From contig CANQFC010000006.1 of NCBI GenBank assembly GCA_947598155.1, forward strand, positions 1 through 64,000: a stretch of DNA of 64,000 nucleotides. Direction: 5' to 3'. The notes beneath the pieces are model-generated. The model worked only from the letters and a program-made list of their open reading frames with translations, searched no databases and was not told where the DNA came from. The DNA is from an uncultured Clostridia bacterium (lineage in GTDB: Bacteria > Bacillota > Clostridia > Oscillospirales > Acutalibacteraceae). The number at the start of each line of letters is the position of its first letter. The first letter of the stretch is position 1. The position numbers were made by a program, and so were the translations under genes. Of this stretch, positions 26,295-35,101 are shown in pieces.

Positions 26295-27512
26295 ATGGCT
26301 CGTAAAAAAGAGTGTATTGCGATGCTTCTTGCAGGCGGTCAGGGAAGCCGTCTGGGCGTACTTACAAAGAACATCGCAAAGCCTGCCGTACCCTACGGCG
26401 GGAAATACAGAATTATTGACTTCCCGCTTTCAAACTGTGTAAATTCCGGCATCAACACAGTGGGTGTTTTGACTCAATATCAACCGCTGGAGCTTAACGA
26501 TTACATAGGCAACGGTCAGGCGTGGGATTTGGACCGCATTGACGGCGGAGTTCATATGCTTTCGCCGTACCAGCAGATTAAGGGTATGGAGTGGTATAAG
26601 GGAACGGCAAACGCCATCTACCAAAACATCAATTTTATCGACCGTTATAATCCGGAGTATGTCGCCGTGCTTTCGGGCGACCATATTTACAAAATGGATT
26701 ACAACAAGATGCTCGATTACCACAAAAAGAACAACGCGGCATGCACCATAGCTATGCTTGAGGTTCCGTGGGAGGAGGCGTCGCGTTTCGGTCTGATGAT
26801 TCTCAATGATGACAATTCAATCTCCGAATTTGAGGAAAAACCGAAAAATCCCCGTAGCAACAAAGCGTCGATGGGCGTTTATATATTCACATGGTCAAAG
26901 CTCAGGCAGTATCTTATTGACGATGAGAATAATCCCGAATCCTCCAACGACTTCGGTAAGGACGTTATTCCCGCTATGCATAAAGCAGGCGAAAGAATGT
27001 TTGCGTATCTGTTTGACGGGTACTGGAAGGACGTCGGCACAATCGATTCCCTTTGGGAGGCTAATCTTGATTTGCTTAATCCTAAGGTTGACCTTGATTT
27101 GTCGGACGCATCATGGAAAATCTATTCAAGAACGCCTACAACGCCGCCGCAGTATATTTCCGCAACGGCGGATATTCAGAATTCAATGGTTTCCGAGGGC
27201 TCAAGAGTTTTCGGGGAGGTTGATTATTCAATCCTGTTCCACGATGTAACGGTTGAAGAGGGCGCAAAGGTGCGCTATTCAATAGTTATGCCGGGAGCGG
27301 TTGTCAAGAAAGGCGCATATGTTGAATATTCAATTGTCGCCGAGGACGCCGTTATTGAATCCGGCGCAAAAGTAGGCGCCAGCCCGGAGGACTATACAGA
27401 CCGCGGCGAATGGGGTATTGCGGTTGTCGGCGCGGGCGTTACAGTCGGCGAGGGCGCTTGTGTCGCGCCTAAGACAATGATTTCGGAAAACATTTCAAAG
27501 GAGGGCAAGTGA
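26295..27512 (+). CDS. glgC: glucose-1-phosphate adenylyltransferase catalytic subunit
   Basis: 405 aa. Makes ADP-glucose from glucose 1-phosphate and ATP. N-terminal nucleotidyltransferase [13 protein letters not shown] with [39 protein letters not shown] and [11 protein letters not shown]-terminal left-handed beta helix with [13 protein letters not shown]-type hexapeptides. AGGAGG ribosome site. One base separates it from glgD. Confidence 0.97.
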   Translation: MARKKECIAMLLAGGQGSRLGVLTKNIAKPAVPYGGKYRIIDFPLSNCVNSGINTVGVLTQYQPLELNDYIGNGQAWDLDRIDGGVHMLSPYQQIKGMEWYKGTANAIYQNINFIDRYNPEYVAVLSGDHIYKMDYNKMLDYHKKNNAACTIAMLEVPWEEASRFGLMILNDDNSISEFEEKPKNPRSNKASMGVYIFTWSKLRQYLIDDENNPESSNDFGKDVIPAMHKAGERMFAYLFDGYWKDVGTIDSLWEANLDLLNPKVDLDLSDASWKIYSRTPTTPPQYISATADIQNSMVSEGSRVFGEVDYSILFHDVTVEEGAKVRYSIVMPGAVVKKGAYVEYSIVAEDAVIESGAKVGASPEDYTDRGEWGIAVVGAGVTVGEGACVAPKTMISENISKEGK

Positions 27513-27513
27513 T

Positions 27514-28629
27514 ATGACCGGGCAGAATATTGTCGGAATCGTTTTTTCAAACGCTTATGACGAGTGTTTACCTGAAATTACGGGACTTCGCACAATGGGC
27601 TCCGTTCCTTTCGCGGGCAGATACCGTCTTATTGACTTTGCGCTTTCAAATATGGTAAACGCGGACATTGAAAAGGTCGGCGTTATAACAAAGTCAAACT
27701 ATCAGTCGCTTATGGACCACCTCGGTACGGGCAAGCCTTGGGATTTGTCGAGGAAAACCGAGGGAATGTTCCTTCTTCCGCCTTTTTCAACGGCAGAGCA
27801 AGGGAGCAACGTTGATAAAATCGCGTCTTTAAAAGGCGCTATGGGATTTATAAACCGTTCAAACGAGGAGTATGTTTTATTTGCCGACTGCAACACCGTG
27901 TTCAACGCGGACGTGCGTGAAATTATGAATTTCCACACGGAAAAAGCGGCGGATATAACAATTCTGTACAAGCACGGCAATTCGCCGGCGCTTCACGACG
28001 CTATGATTATGGAGGTCGGAGAAGACGGCAGAGTAAACAAGGTTTTATTTTCCCCTGCCGGCGCCGAGGACGTAAACTATTCGCTCAATATGATTTTGAT
28101 GAAAAAGAGCCTGCTTGAAAGGCTTATGAATGAGGCAATCAGCCAGAATTTAACCGATTTTGAGTCTGATATTATTCAGAAAAACGTTGACAAGCTCAAA
28201 ATTTACGGCCTTGAATTTAACGATTACGCCGTAACGATTGACTCAATGGCGTCATATTTTAAGGCGAATATGAGCCTTTTGGAGCCGCAAAACTGCTTGA
28301 ATTTATTTAATTCCGAGCGCCCTGTTTACACAAAGCTCAAAGACGATATGCCCGCGACCTACGGTATAGGCTCCGACGTTAAAAATTCGCTTATAGCCAA
28401 CGGCTGTATTATTGACGGCGAGGTTGAAAACTCAATTATATTCCGCGGCGTCAGAATAGAAAAGGGCGCAATCGTCAAAGATTCAATTGTAATGCAGGAT
28501 ACGTATATTGCGCAAAACGCGATGATTAACTGCGTTATAACCGATAAAAATGTTGTCGTAACGCCGAATAAAACTCTTTCCGGCGCTGAAAATTATCCCG
28601 TTTACATAGGCAAAGGCATTGTTATTTAA
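27514..28629 (+). CDS. glgD: GlgD, regulatory subunit of ADP-glucose pyrophosphorylase
   Basis: 371 aa. GlgC paralogue known in Firmicutes to assemble with GlgC and boost its activity while being poorly catalytic itself. The N-terminal GGxGxRL loop is lost (reads VFSNAYDECLPEITGLRTMG), while PFAGRYRLIDFALSNMVNA and the C-terminal beta-helix hexapeptides remain. The glgC stop and glgD start are one base apart, so expression is coupled. Confidence 0.94.
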   Translation: MTGQNIVGIVFSNAYDECLPEITGLRTMGSVPFAGRYRLIDFALSNMVNADIEKVGVITKSNYQSLMDHLGTGKPWDLSRKTEGMFLLPPFSTAEQGSNVDKIASLKGAMGFINRSNEEYVLFADCNTVFNADVREIMNFHTEKAADITILYKHGNSPALHDAMIMEVGEDGRVNKVLFSPAGAEDVNYSLNMILMKKSLLERLMNEAISQNLTDFESDIIQKNVDKLKIYGLEFNDYAVTIDSMASYFKANMSLLEPQNCLNLFNSERPVYTKLKDDMPATYGIGSDVKNSLIANGCIIDGEVENSIIFRGVRIEKGAIVKDSIVMQDTYIAQNAMINCVITDKNVVVTPNKTLSGAENYPVYIGKGIVI

Positions 28630-28642
28630 AACAGTGTGAATT

Positions 28643-28783
28643 TTAATAAGGGGCTTGCCCCGTCATTAAATGTGGCAAGGCGCGGTGCAAACCGCGCTGA
28701 GGAATCGGTGAAGATTAAATCCCCCACTGATTAAGAAAATGAAACCCGCCTCAGGAGGCGGGGACATCTCTTGCTTAAATTAC
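28643..28783 (+). repeat. dispersed intergenic repeat, copy 4
   Basis: AATAAGGGGCTTGCCCCGTC start, GCGGTGCAAACCGC centre, AACCCGCCTCAGGAGGCGGG and ACATCTCTTGCTTAAATTA end. It lies inside the glycogen cluster, between glgD and glgA. Confidence 0.8.
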
Positions 28784-28787
28784 AAAG

Positions 28788-28850
28788 AAAGGAACGGCGC
28801 CGACAAATCGGTCATTTTAAAACATTCGGCGCCGTACGGCAATTTGAAAT
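28788..28850 (+). promoter_or_regulatory. glgA leader hairpin
   Basis: The Shine-Dalgarno-like AAAGGAA (28788-28794) is directly followed by CGGCGCCGA (28795-28803), which pairs exactly with TCGGCGCCG (28826-28834). The ATG is 16 bases after the second arm. The hairpin separates the ribosome site from the start codon and may affect glgA translation. Confidence 0.5.
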
Positions 28851-30272
28851 ATGAAAGTATTATATGTATCAAGCGAGGCTCTTCCGTTTAAAGCGTCCGG
28901 CGGTTTGGGCGACGTTGCAGGTTCGCTCCCCGGGGCTTTGCGCAAACGCCTTATAGGCGCAAGGGTCGTTATGCCGCTTTACGACACAATAAGCCAAGAG
29001 CTTAAAGACAAGATGACCTTTATCACCTCAATTTCAGTACCTGTTGCGTGGAGACGGCAGTATTGCGGAATTTTTGAGGCAAGAGCGAACGGGGTTATCT
29101 ATTATCTTCTTGACAATCAGTATTATTTTAAGCGCGACGGTCTTTACGGTTATTATGACGACGCCGAAAGATTTGCGTTTTTCTCAAGAGCGGTTCTCGA
29201 AATGATTCCGCACATCGGCTTTAAGCCCGACATTATTCACTGCAACGATTGGCAGACGGCTCTGACCCCCGTTTATTACACCACTATTTATGCGAACAGA
29301 GAGGGGTATGAAAACATCAAAACTGTTTTCACCATTCACAATATTCAGTATCAGGGCACATACGGTATGGAGCTTTTGGGCGAGGTTGTGGGTCTTCCCG
29401 GCGACAAGGCAAACTTGCTTGAGTATGACGGCGACTGCAACTATATGAAAGGCGCTATTGAATGCGCCGACAGAGTAACTACGGTCAGCCCGTCTTACGC
29501 GGGCGAAATCCTTGACCCTTGGTATTCGCACGGGCTTGACGTTATTCTCAATCAGAGAAGCTGGAAGCTTTCCGGCATACTCAACGGAATAGATACAACT
29601 CTTTATGACCCGGAAACCGATAAAGATATTGTCAAAAATTACGGCGTATCGGATTTTGCAAAAGGCAAGGCCGCAAATAAAAAGGCTCTTCAGGAACATT
29701 TCGGCTTGCCGGTGCGCGCGGAAGTACCCGTTATAGGTATTGTTTCCCGCCTTGTAGGGCACAAAGGCTTTGACCTTGTTAAGGCTGTGCTTGACGAGCT
29801 CCTGTCTACCGTTGACTGTCAGGTAGTGCTCCTCGGTTCGGGTGAATGGCAGTATGAGAGCTTTTTCAAGGAAATGGCGGCAAAGCACCCGGACAAAATG
29901 GGGCTTGAGCTTGGATTTATTCCGTCGCTTTCCAAAAAGATTTATGCCGGCGCGGATTTGTTCCTGATGCCGTCAAAGAGCGAGCCCTGCGGACTTTCGC
30001 AGATGATAGCGCTTCACTACGGCACAATTCCGATTGTCCGTGAAACAGGCGGCCTGCGTGACTCAATTAAGGATTCCGGCGACGGTAAGGGCAACGGTTT
30101 CACATTCGCAAGCTACAACGCTCACGATATGCTTTACACAATAAAGCGCGCCGTTGACGGGTACCAAAACAAAGAGGGCTGGAGCATTCTTGTTAAAAGG
30201 GCGATGGAGTGCGACAACTCCTGGGGCAAGAGCGCCAATGAGTATATCCGGCTTTATAAGTCGATTCTGTAA
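28851..30272 (+). CDS. glgA: glycogen synthase
   Basis: 473 aa, GT5 family. Adds glucose from ADP-glucose to growing alpha-1,4 chains. N-terminal ADP-glucose site FKASGGLGDVAGSLP (K14), FTIHNIQYQG, HCNDWQTAL, and the C-terminal domain PSKSEPCGLSQMIAL with the conserved Glu, then RETGGLRDSI. Last gene of the glycogen cluster, closed by a strong terminator. Confidence 0.97.
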   Translation: MKVLYVSSEALPFKASGGLGDVAGSLPGALRKRLIGARVVMPLYDTISQELKDKMTFITSISVPVAWRRQYCGIFEARANGVIYYLLDNQYYFKRDGLYGYYDDAERFAFFSRAVLEMIPHIGFKPDIIHCNDWQTALTPVYYTTIYANREGYENIKTVFTIHNIQYQGTYGMELLGEVVGLPGDKANLLEYDGDCNYMKGAIECADRVTTVSPSYAGEILDPWYSHGLDVILNQRSWKLSGILNGIDTTLYDPETDKDIVKNYGVSDFAKGKAANKKALQEHFGLPVRAEVPVIGIVSRLVGHKGFDLVKAVLDELLSTVDCQVVLLGSGEWQYESFFKEMAAKHPDKMGLELGFIPSLSKKIYAGADLFLMPSKSEPCGLSQMIALHYGTIPIVRETGGLRDSIKDSGDGKGNGFTFASYNAHDMLYTIKRAVDGYQNKEGWSILVKRAMECDNSWGKSANEYIRLYKSIL

Positions 30273-30319
30273 GCGGAAAATTTTTCGTATATTTGCGCAA
30301 ACTTTATATGTTTACTAAA

Positions 30320-30360
30320 CATCAGGGGCGGCCTATTTCGGCCGCCCCTGATGCTTTGAT
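30320..30360 (+). terminator. terminator after glgA
   Basis: CATCAGGGGCGGCC-TATTTC-GGCCGCCCCTGATG, a 14-bp perfect stem. The T run is weak, but the stem is strong in either direction. Confidence 0.7.
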
Positions 30361-30436
30361 AAAGCGTAAAAAAATAATTTAATTGCATTAAAATGATTTG
30401 ATTTAGGCAAAATGTTCCCCGTAAAGACAATAAAGA

Positions 30437-31234
30437 TTATTTATCCAAATTTCGCCTGTAATGGAACAAATACTGCTGGGCTATGCCCTCGGTTCCTTTG
30501 ATGCAGGCGGGAAGACCGTTCGGGTACATCTCCGCTATTATGCGTTTGACCCAAACGTCAATGGGGAAGGCCGACAGCTTATGAAATCCGTAAAGCAGGG
30601 TGCATTCGGCTACCTTTGCGCCCACGCCTTTAACTTTAATCAGCTCTTCTCTGCCGAATTCAATCGGATTTTCGTCGATTTTTTTGAAATTTACTGTTTG
30701 CTCAGCGACCTTTTGGGCGGCGTCGATTATGTATTTTGCTCTGAATCCCGCTCTGAGCGGCGCTAAATCGTCCGGCGTTAAATCCGCAAGCCTTTCAGCG
30801 TCCGGAAATGTAAATCCGCCGTCAACGGCGTCGCCGAAATTTTCGCAAAGACGTGAAATGATGCCTTTGATTCTCGGAATGTTGTTGTTCTGTGAGATGA
30901 TGAACGAGCAAAGCGCTTCCCAAGGCTCTTGGCGCAAAATCCGTATTCCCCTGTATTCGGTTACGGCTTTTACGAGGTTTTCTTCGTCGTAAGCGCCGAT
31001 TATTTCGCTGTAATTTACGTCAAGGTCAAAATACGGTTTCCATATTTTATCAAAATCCTCTTTTTCGGTGCCGTAAAAAATAAGTTCGCTGTCCGTCTCT
31101 TCAATTTTAAGAAATTTACCGAACGCGACGCCGCAAAACGCGTTTTCACGCTTTTCCCACCTGAACGCCTGACCGCAGTCAAGGCATAGCGGGAGGCTGA
31201 ACACATCAGGTTTTTTTATTCTGTAATCGCCCAT
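30437..31234 (-). CDS. 8-oxoguanine DNA glycosylase family (OGG1-like)
   Basis: 265 aa. Base-excision repair of oxidised guanine. The N-terminal OGG-type domain (FSLPLCLDCGQAFRW) precedes the HhH-GPD fold: VKGVGAKVAEC carries the catalytic Lys and FPIDVWVKR the catalytic Asp; ISQNNNIPRIKGII is the DNA-binding helix. Start at ATG 31234, behind GGGGAGTG; a longer frame to 31432 adds a non-conserved stretch. The gene is alone on this strand. Confidence 0.9.
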   Translation of the reverse strand: MGDYRIKKPDVFSLPLCLDCGQAFRWEKRENAFCGVAFGKFLKIEETDSELIFYGTEKEDFDKIWKPYFDLDVNYSEIIGAYDEENLVKAVTEYRGIRILRQEPWEALCSFIISQNNNIPRIKGIISRLCENFGDAVDGGFTFPDAERLADLTPDDLAPLRAGFRAKYIIDAAQKVAEQTVNFKKIDENPIEFGREELIKVKGVGAKVAECTLLYGFHKLSAFPIDVWVKRIIAEMYPNGLPACIKGTEGIAQQYLFHYRRNLDK

Positions 31235-31656
31235 ATTTTCACTCCCCGTAACGTCAAATTCGACAAAAAATGCGTATGATTTTTTACCTTGTGAATTTGC
31301 ACAAAAAAATTTAAAGTCGATTTTCAAAAAATAGTTCCATTTTGTATAAATCGTTAAGCTGGTACAACTTTCCGTATTCGTTAAATTTTTAACAAAAACT
31401 TTCGACAGGCTGTCCAAAACTCGGTTTTTCATTGAAATATTGGATTTTTAAGGCCACTTTTTAACATTTTCAACAGAGTTTTGAACAATTATCAACATAC
31501 GCAGATTATACTCTAAGTATAATTTTTAATGTAATAATTTTTGGTAAATATTCCATATTGACAAAATTTCTCAGAAAAAAACTGACTTTTACAGTATATT
31601 TTTTACTATGAATTCCTAAAATAAAATTAAATTATTTACTTGTGAGGAAACAGCTT
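31235..31656. other. AT-rich divergent intergenic region
   Basis: About 420 bases between the glycosylase and a small membrane-protein gene. It holds a perfect inverted repeat ATTATACT-CTA-AGTATAAT (31505-31523) and one TTATCAACA at 31489-31497, a single mismatch from a DnaA box. No gene, RNA or confident promoter was recognised. Confidence 0.5.
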
Positions 31657-31920
31657 ATGGTAAAAGGAATCAACCGTCAGGTTTTGGAATTGAAAGATAC
31701 CGGCTCGCGCTATTTTGAAAAAGCGTTTTTCTTTGTAAAGCCCGAATACAGCAGGGAATCGGAATCGGTTTTACGGCAAAGCGCGCTCAGAGCCGTGAAC
31801 AACGGCTTAGGAGTGCCAAAAAGCCGCCGGCAGAAGGTCAAAAGCAAAATAGCGCTGTTCGCCGAACTGCTCGTTTCCGCGGGCGCCGGAGCCATAATAA
31901 CCGCCGTAATTATAAAATAA
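31657..31920 (+). CDS. small membrane protein of unknown function
   Basis: 87 aa. A soluble basic N-terminal part (residues 1-60, with INRQVLELKDTGSRYFEKAFFFVKP split over strands and YSRESESVLRQSA) and one C-terminal membrane helix (about 65-86, LLVSAGAGAIITAVII). Start at ATG 31657 behind TGAGGAA. No family recognised; short tail-anchored proteins like this occur near sporulation genes in Clostridia, but no direct evidence exists here. Confidence 0.65.
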   Translation: MVKGINRQVLELKDTGSRYFEKAFFFVKPEYSRESESVLRQSALRAVNNGLGVPKSRRQKVKSKIALFAELLVSAGAGAIITAVIIK

Positions 31921-32974
31921 TAAGTTCTTTTTCGGAGCCGGTCAAATCCGTACAGCCGTCTTTGGTTATGCAGACCATATCTTCAATCCTGACGCCGAAT
32001 TTTCCCGGAATGTAAATTCCCGGCTCAATGGTGACGATTTGTCCGCTTTTAAGCGGAATGTCGTTTGCCCTGTTTAAATTCGGGAATTCATGAATCTCAA
32101 TGCCGACTCCGTGCCCTGTGCTGTGGGTAAAGTACTTACCGAAACCGCTTTTCTCTATTACGTCTCTTGCAAGGGCGTCGCCCTGAATGCCCGTTAACCC
32201 TTCGCAAAGCTCGTTTATACATTTTTCCTGAGCGGTTTTAACGATATTGTAAACTTTTTTCATTTCATCTGTCGCAAAGCCGAGAGCGACCGTGCGCGTC
32301 ATATCGCTGTGGTATCCGTCTACAACCGTGCCGAAATCCATAGTGATAAAATCGCCGTTTCCGACCCGTCTTTCGCTCGGGACACCGTGCGGCAGGGACG
32401 TGTTTTCCCCGCTTACGGCGATAGTTTCAAACGAAAGCGCGTCGCCCCCGTGCGAGAGCATATAAAAATCAAGCTCCAAACCTATTTCTCTCTCCGTAAC
32501 GCCTTCCTTGATAAAGGAACAAATATGCTTAAAAGCGTCGTCGGTAATTTTCTGCGCCGCGCGGATATTTTCAAGCTCCTTTTCGGTTTTGACCGAGCGC
32601 AGCGACTGAATAACGCCGTCTAAGTAAGTGTCCGTGTGAATTGCGATATGTTTTGCCGCGCCTTTAAGGGAGTTATAAAACCCAATCGTCATACGGGAAG
32701 ATTCTACAAACAGATGACCGCATTTCATATCGCCGAGTATTTCCGCTATCTGCGGAAATATGCGGTTCTGCAAAACGACTTCGCAGTTGCGCGCGCCTTT
32801 TTTTGCCGCCTCAATGTAACGCCCGTCTGTGATAAACACAGCGCGGTCGGCATTCGCTATCAAATATCCGTCAGACGACGGAAACGACGTAAAATATCTT
32901 CTGTTTTCAGGTGAAATAATAAGCGCCGCGCAGTTTTCGCCGAGCGCGCGAAGATTTTCCTGTAAATTTTTCAT
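31910..32974 (-). CDS. Xaa-Pro aminopeptidase (M24 family)
   Basis: 354 aa, the short YqhT-like form. Removes an N-terminal residue before proline. N-terminal creatinase-like domain, then the pita-bread fold with the metal ligands D213, D224, H288, E317 and E331 (TMDFG, SDMTRT, TGHGVG, TIEPGIY, RIEDMV). It ends 11 bases into the opposite small-protein gene. It follows the YqeG gene by two bases on the minus strand. Confidence 0.95.
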   Translation of the reverse strand: MKNLQENLRALGENCAALIISPENRRYFTSFPSSDGYLIANADRAVFITDGRYIEAAKKGARNCEVVLQNRIFPQIAEILGDMKCGHLFVESSRMTIGFYNSLKGAAKHIAIHTDTYLDGVIQSLRSVKTEKELENIRAAQKITDDAFKHICSFIKEGVTEREIGLELDFYMLSHGGDALSFETIAVSGENTSLPHGVPSERRVGNGDFITMDFGTVVDGYHSDMTRTVALGFATDEMKKVYNIVKTAQEKCINELCEGLTGIQGDALARDVIEKSGFGKYFTHSTGHGVGIEIHEFPNLNRANDIPLKSGQIVTIEPGIYIPGKFGVRIEDMVCITKDGCTDLTGSEKELIIL

Positions 32975-32976
32975 AA

Positions 32977-33489
32977 TTATGCTCCGTAACCGTGATTTTT
33001 TTCAAATTCCGCTATAATGGGCGCCTCTTTTTTTCTACGTTTCGCGTAGTAGCGCGGAAAGCGTGTTTCGCCCTGCATGGGGTCAATGCGTACCGCGACG
33101 GCGCCGCACTTGTTGGCCGCCTTAATATCGGCGAAAAGCTGGTCGCCGAGCATTGCCATTTCGCTTACGTTCACGTTCATTCGTTTCGCGGCTATCCTGA
33201 GCTTAAACGAAAACGGTTTTTTCGCTAGGTGAACATAAGGGAGCGACAGCGCTTTTGCTATTCTGCCGGCTCGCGGATTTGCCGCGTTTGTGATAATCAT
33301 TATGGGAAAGCCGGCATCTTTTATTTCGGCAATCCACTTGTGAATCCCTTCGGCGAAATTTGTTGTGCCGTCAAAGCAAATTGTATTGTCAATGTCAAGT
33401 CCCACCGCTTTTACACCCATTTTGCTAAGGTCTTCGGGGGTTATGTCGGTAACTTTTTTAAATCTGTAATCAATTTTCGGAATAAACAT
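32977..33489 (-). CDS. YqeG family HAD-type phosphatase
   Basis: 170 aa. HAD superfamily IIIA: nucleophile motif LDIDNT (DxDNT), IMIITNAANPR as motif II, and MLGDQLFADI as motif IV. YqeG-like proteins are conserved in Firmicutes and often lie near aroE/yqeH genes; related proteins dephosphorylate phosphatidylglycerol phosphate. Followed two bases later by the aminopeptidase gene. rpsU lies upstream, with a terminator between. Confidence 0.9.
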   Translation of the reverse strand: MFIPKIDYRFKKVTDITPEDLSKMGVKAVGLDIDNTICFDGTTNFAEGIHKWIAEIKDAGFPIMIITNAANPRAGRIAKALSLPYVHLAKKPFSFKLRIAAKRMNVNVSEMAMLGDQLFADIKAANKCGAVAVRIDPMQGETRFPRYYAKRRKKEAPIIAEFEKNHGYGA

Positions 33490-33514
33490 AATCCACCACC
33501 ATAAATGTCTGTTA

Positions 33515-33545
33515 AAAAAACAGCGGACAAGAAACTTGTCCGCTA
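33515..33545 (-). terminator. terminator of rpsU
   Basis: On the minus strand AGCGGACAAG-TTT-CTTGTCCGCT then seven T. It lies between rpsU and yqeG, so rpsU is transcribed alone. Confidence 0.88.
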
Positions 33546-33580
33546 ATTTTCAAAAACAAACGCGCAACAAAGCGAAAGCA

Positions 33581-33757
33581 TTATTTAAACTTACGCTTGC
33601 GTGCGGCCTCAGACTTCTTTTTTCTCTTTACGGAAGGTTTTTCGTAATGTTCTCTTTTGCGTACTTCCTGAATAACGCCGTCACGAGAAGTCTGCCTTTT
33701 AAATCTTCTGAGAGCGCTCTCAAGAGATTCATTCTCTTTAACTTTTACCTGACTCAC
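33581..33757 (-). CDS. rpsU: 30S ribosomal protein S21
   Basis: 58 aa from a GTG start at 33757, with GGAGGG eight bases upstream. Reads [36 protein letters not shown] and the basic tail AARKRKFK, typical of Firmicutes S21. The small ORF is easily missed because it begins with GTG and is short. Own consensus promoter and terminator. Confidence 0.96.
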   Translation of the reverse strand: MSQVKVKENESLESALRRFKRQTSRDGVIQEVRKREHYEKPSVKRKKKSEAARKRKFK

Positions 33758-33793
33758 TGTAAATCCCTCCCTTTATATTGGGATACATTTTGT

Positions 33794-33822
33794 ATTATAC
33801 ATTAGTTAAATGCAACTGTCAA
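33794..33822 (-). promoter_or_regulatory. promoter of rpsU
   Basis: Minus strand TTGACA (33817-33822), 17-base spacer, TATAAT (33794-33799): a perfect consensus sigma-A promoter, 37 bases before the rpsU start. Confidence 0.85.
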
Positions 33823-33901
33823 CAGTATTTTTTTAATACGTGTTTACAAAATTAAGAATTTCGTAAAAAAAACACAAAATGTTAACAATTTGTTCATATT
33901 T

Positions 33902-33930
33902 TTGCAAGAACTTTGACAAAGTCTTATGAT
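33902..33930 (+). promoter_or_regulatory. promoter of candidate small RNA
   Basis: TTGCAA (33902-33907), exactly 17-base spacer, TATGAT (33925-33930). Divergent from rpsU. No ORF with a ribosome site follows before the terminator at 34046. Confidence 0.7.
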
Positions 33931-33936
33931 ATATTT

Positions 33937-34074
33937 TAAGAAATTGATGAGGTACCCGACTCATTGATTGTTTTTCTCAGCATATACCCGTTGCTGAGGC
34001 CCTATTAAATATACAAGTAAACCCAATTAAACCCAATGGAAATTAAACCGATAGAGTAATCTGTCGGTTTTTTT
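33937..34074 (+). ncRNA. candidate small regulatory RNA with C-rich loops
   Basis: About 138 nt between a promoter and an intrinsic terminator, without a credible ORF. Hairpin 1: ATGAG-GTACCCGA-CTCAT (33947-33964). Hairpin 2: CTCAGC-ATATACCCGTT-GCTGAG (33976-33998). Both loops show ACCCG. Two single-stranded AAACCCAAT motifs follow (34018-34037). Terminator stem at 34046-34069. Repeated unpaired CCC motifs are a hallmark of Firmicutes sRNAs that mask Shine-Dalgarno sites. I cannot assign it to a named RNA family; a spore-specific RNA or a cis leader with a lost gene remain possible. Confidence 0.65.
34046..34074 (+). terminator. terminator of candidate small RNA
   Basis: AACCGATAGA-GTAA-TCTGTCGGTT, ten pairs including one G-U, followed by a T run. 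After it, 34078-34200 contains a fragment of the dispersed repeat (TTCAATAATGGACTTGCCCG) and no gene. Confidence 0.85.
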
Positions 34075-34200
34075 CATATTCAATAATGGACTTGCCCGTC
34101 GTTGCAACGGCGCATAAATAAATTCCGTCCGCCGAAACCGCGCAAAGCTCTGCGCGGCAAAAAAAGAAAGTAAATTTGTGTAAATTTTCAGTCTGAACTA

Positions 34201-34230
34201 TTGCAATAACGGTGAATTTTATAGTATAAT
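34201..34230 (+). promoter_or_regulatory. promoter of HAAS-membrane protein gene
   Basis: TTGCAA (34201-34206), 18-base spacer, TATAAT (34225-34230). The predicted start near 34237 makes the upstream GTG at 34238 unlikely as a translation start. Confidence 0.6.
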
Positions 34231-34288
34231 TATATAGGTGAAATTTGATTTTGTTTCGGATTTTACACTAAAATTTGGAGGGCTTTCG

Positions 34289-35101
34289 GTGAAAGTATTT
34301 ATTGACGCTATTGAAAACGCCTGTAAAGATGTTAAATACAGCGAGCTTCTTTACAAGTATAAAAGAGACCTTCTTGATGAAATGAACGACCGGGCTTGCG
34401 ACGTTCAGCAGGCCGGCCTTACGGATGAAAAAGTTATTTCGGACCTTATTTTGTCAGAGTATCCCGACATAAGAGGAGATTTTGACCGTTTTTTCGCGTT
34501 GGAAAAACGGAAAAGAAAAGAGTCTTTGGAGCATAAGCTTCTGGCAATAGGGACTCCGCTTTTTATTATCCTTGCCGTTGCCGTTTATGTGATTCAGGGT
34601 ATTATGTTTGATACATGGTCGGGGAATTGGCTTATAATTGTCGGAACGGCGTTTGTAATGTGCATTTTGTGCGCTCTCGCGGCAAACAGAAAAATTTTGC
34701 GGCTTAAAAAGGTGTTCCACCCTATCGCAAGGCTGTTAACGGCAGGCTGTGTAATGCTTGTCGCCGTGTTTGTCTTCCTTTTGTGCGGAGTGACAATAGG
34801 CTGGGGCTCAACGTGGGTAATTATTCCGGGCGGCGTTATCGCCTTGTTGCTTGGCGACCTTGCCTTTGCGTTTATAACGCGTCAGAAGTTTGTTATGATA
34901 AATACTTTTATTTATATCCCCGCTGTTTTCACACTGCTTTACGTAATTTTGGCGGGAGTCGGAATCGTTACATGGGGCAAAGGCTGGGCGTTGATATTGC
35001 TCGGAGTGGCCCTTGACGCCGTAATCGGCCTGTGCGTTCTCCTTAACAACGCGAAATATAAATACAAACAGGAGGTTGAAGACATATGGAACGAAAATTA
35101 A
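34289..35101 (+). CDS. HAAS-like domain membrane protein
   Basis: 270 aa from GTG 34289 behind GGAGGG. The N-terminal helical part (about 1-75, ELLYKYKRDLLDEMNDRA and DEKVISDLILSEYP) resembles the HAAS/DUF1700 module. The membrane part has three similar helix pairs, each with W-x3-W-x2-I-x2-G: TWSGNWLIIVG, GWGSTWVIIPG, TWGKGWALILLG, suggesting internal triplication. Its end overlaps the acyltransferase gene by 16 bases, so the two are coupled. Role unknown. Confidence 0.75.
   Translation: MKVFIDAIENACKDVKYSELLYKYKRDLLDEMNDRACDVQQAGLTDEKVISDLILSEYPDIRGDFDRFFALEKRKRKESLEHKLLAIGTPLFIILAVAVYVIQGIMFDTWSGNWLIIVGTAFVMCILCALAANRKILRLKKVFHPIARLLTAGCVMLVAVFVFLLCGVTIGWGSTWVIIPGGVIALLLGDLAFAFITRQKFVMINTFIYIPAVFTLLYVILAGVGIVTWGKGWALILLGVALDAVIGLCVLLNNAKYKYKQEVEDIWNEN

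Noticed and set aside
31489-31497. Possible replication origin (DnaA-like box)
   Set aside because: Only a single imperfect box, no dnaA or dnaN nearby.
33937-34074. Riboswitch for the gene at 34289
   Set aside because: The RNA ends in a strong terminator, and the downstream gene has its own promoter at 34201-34230.
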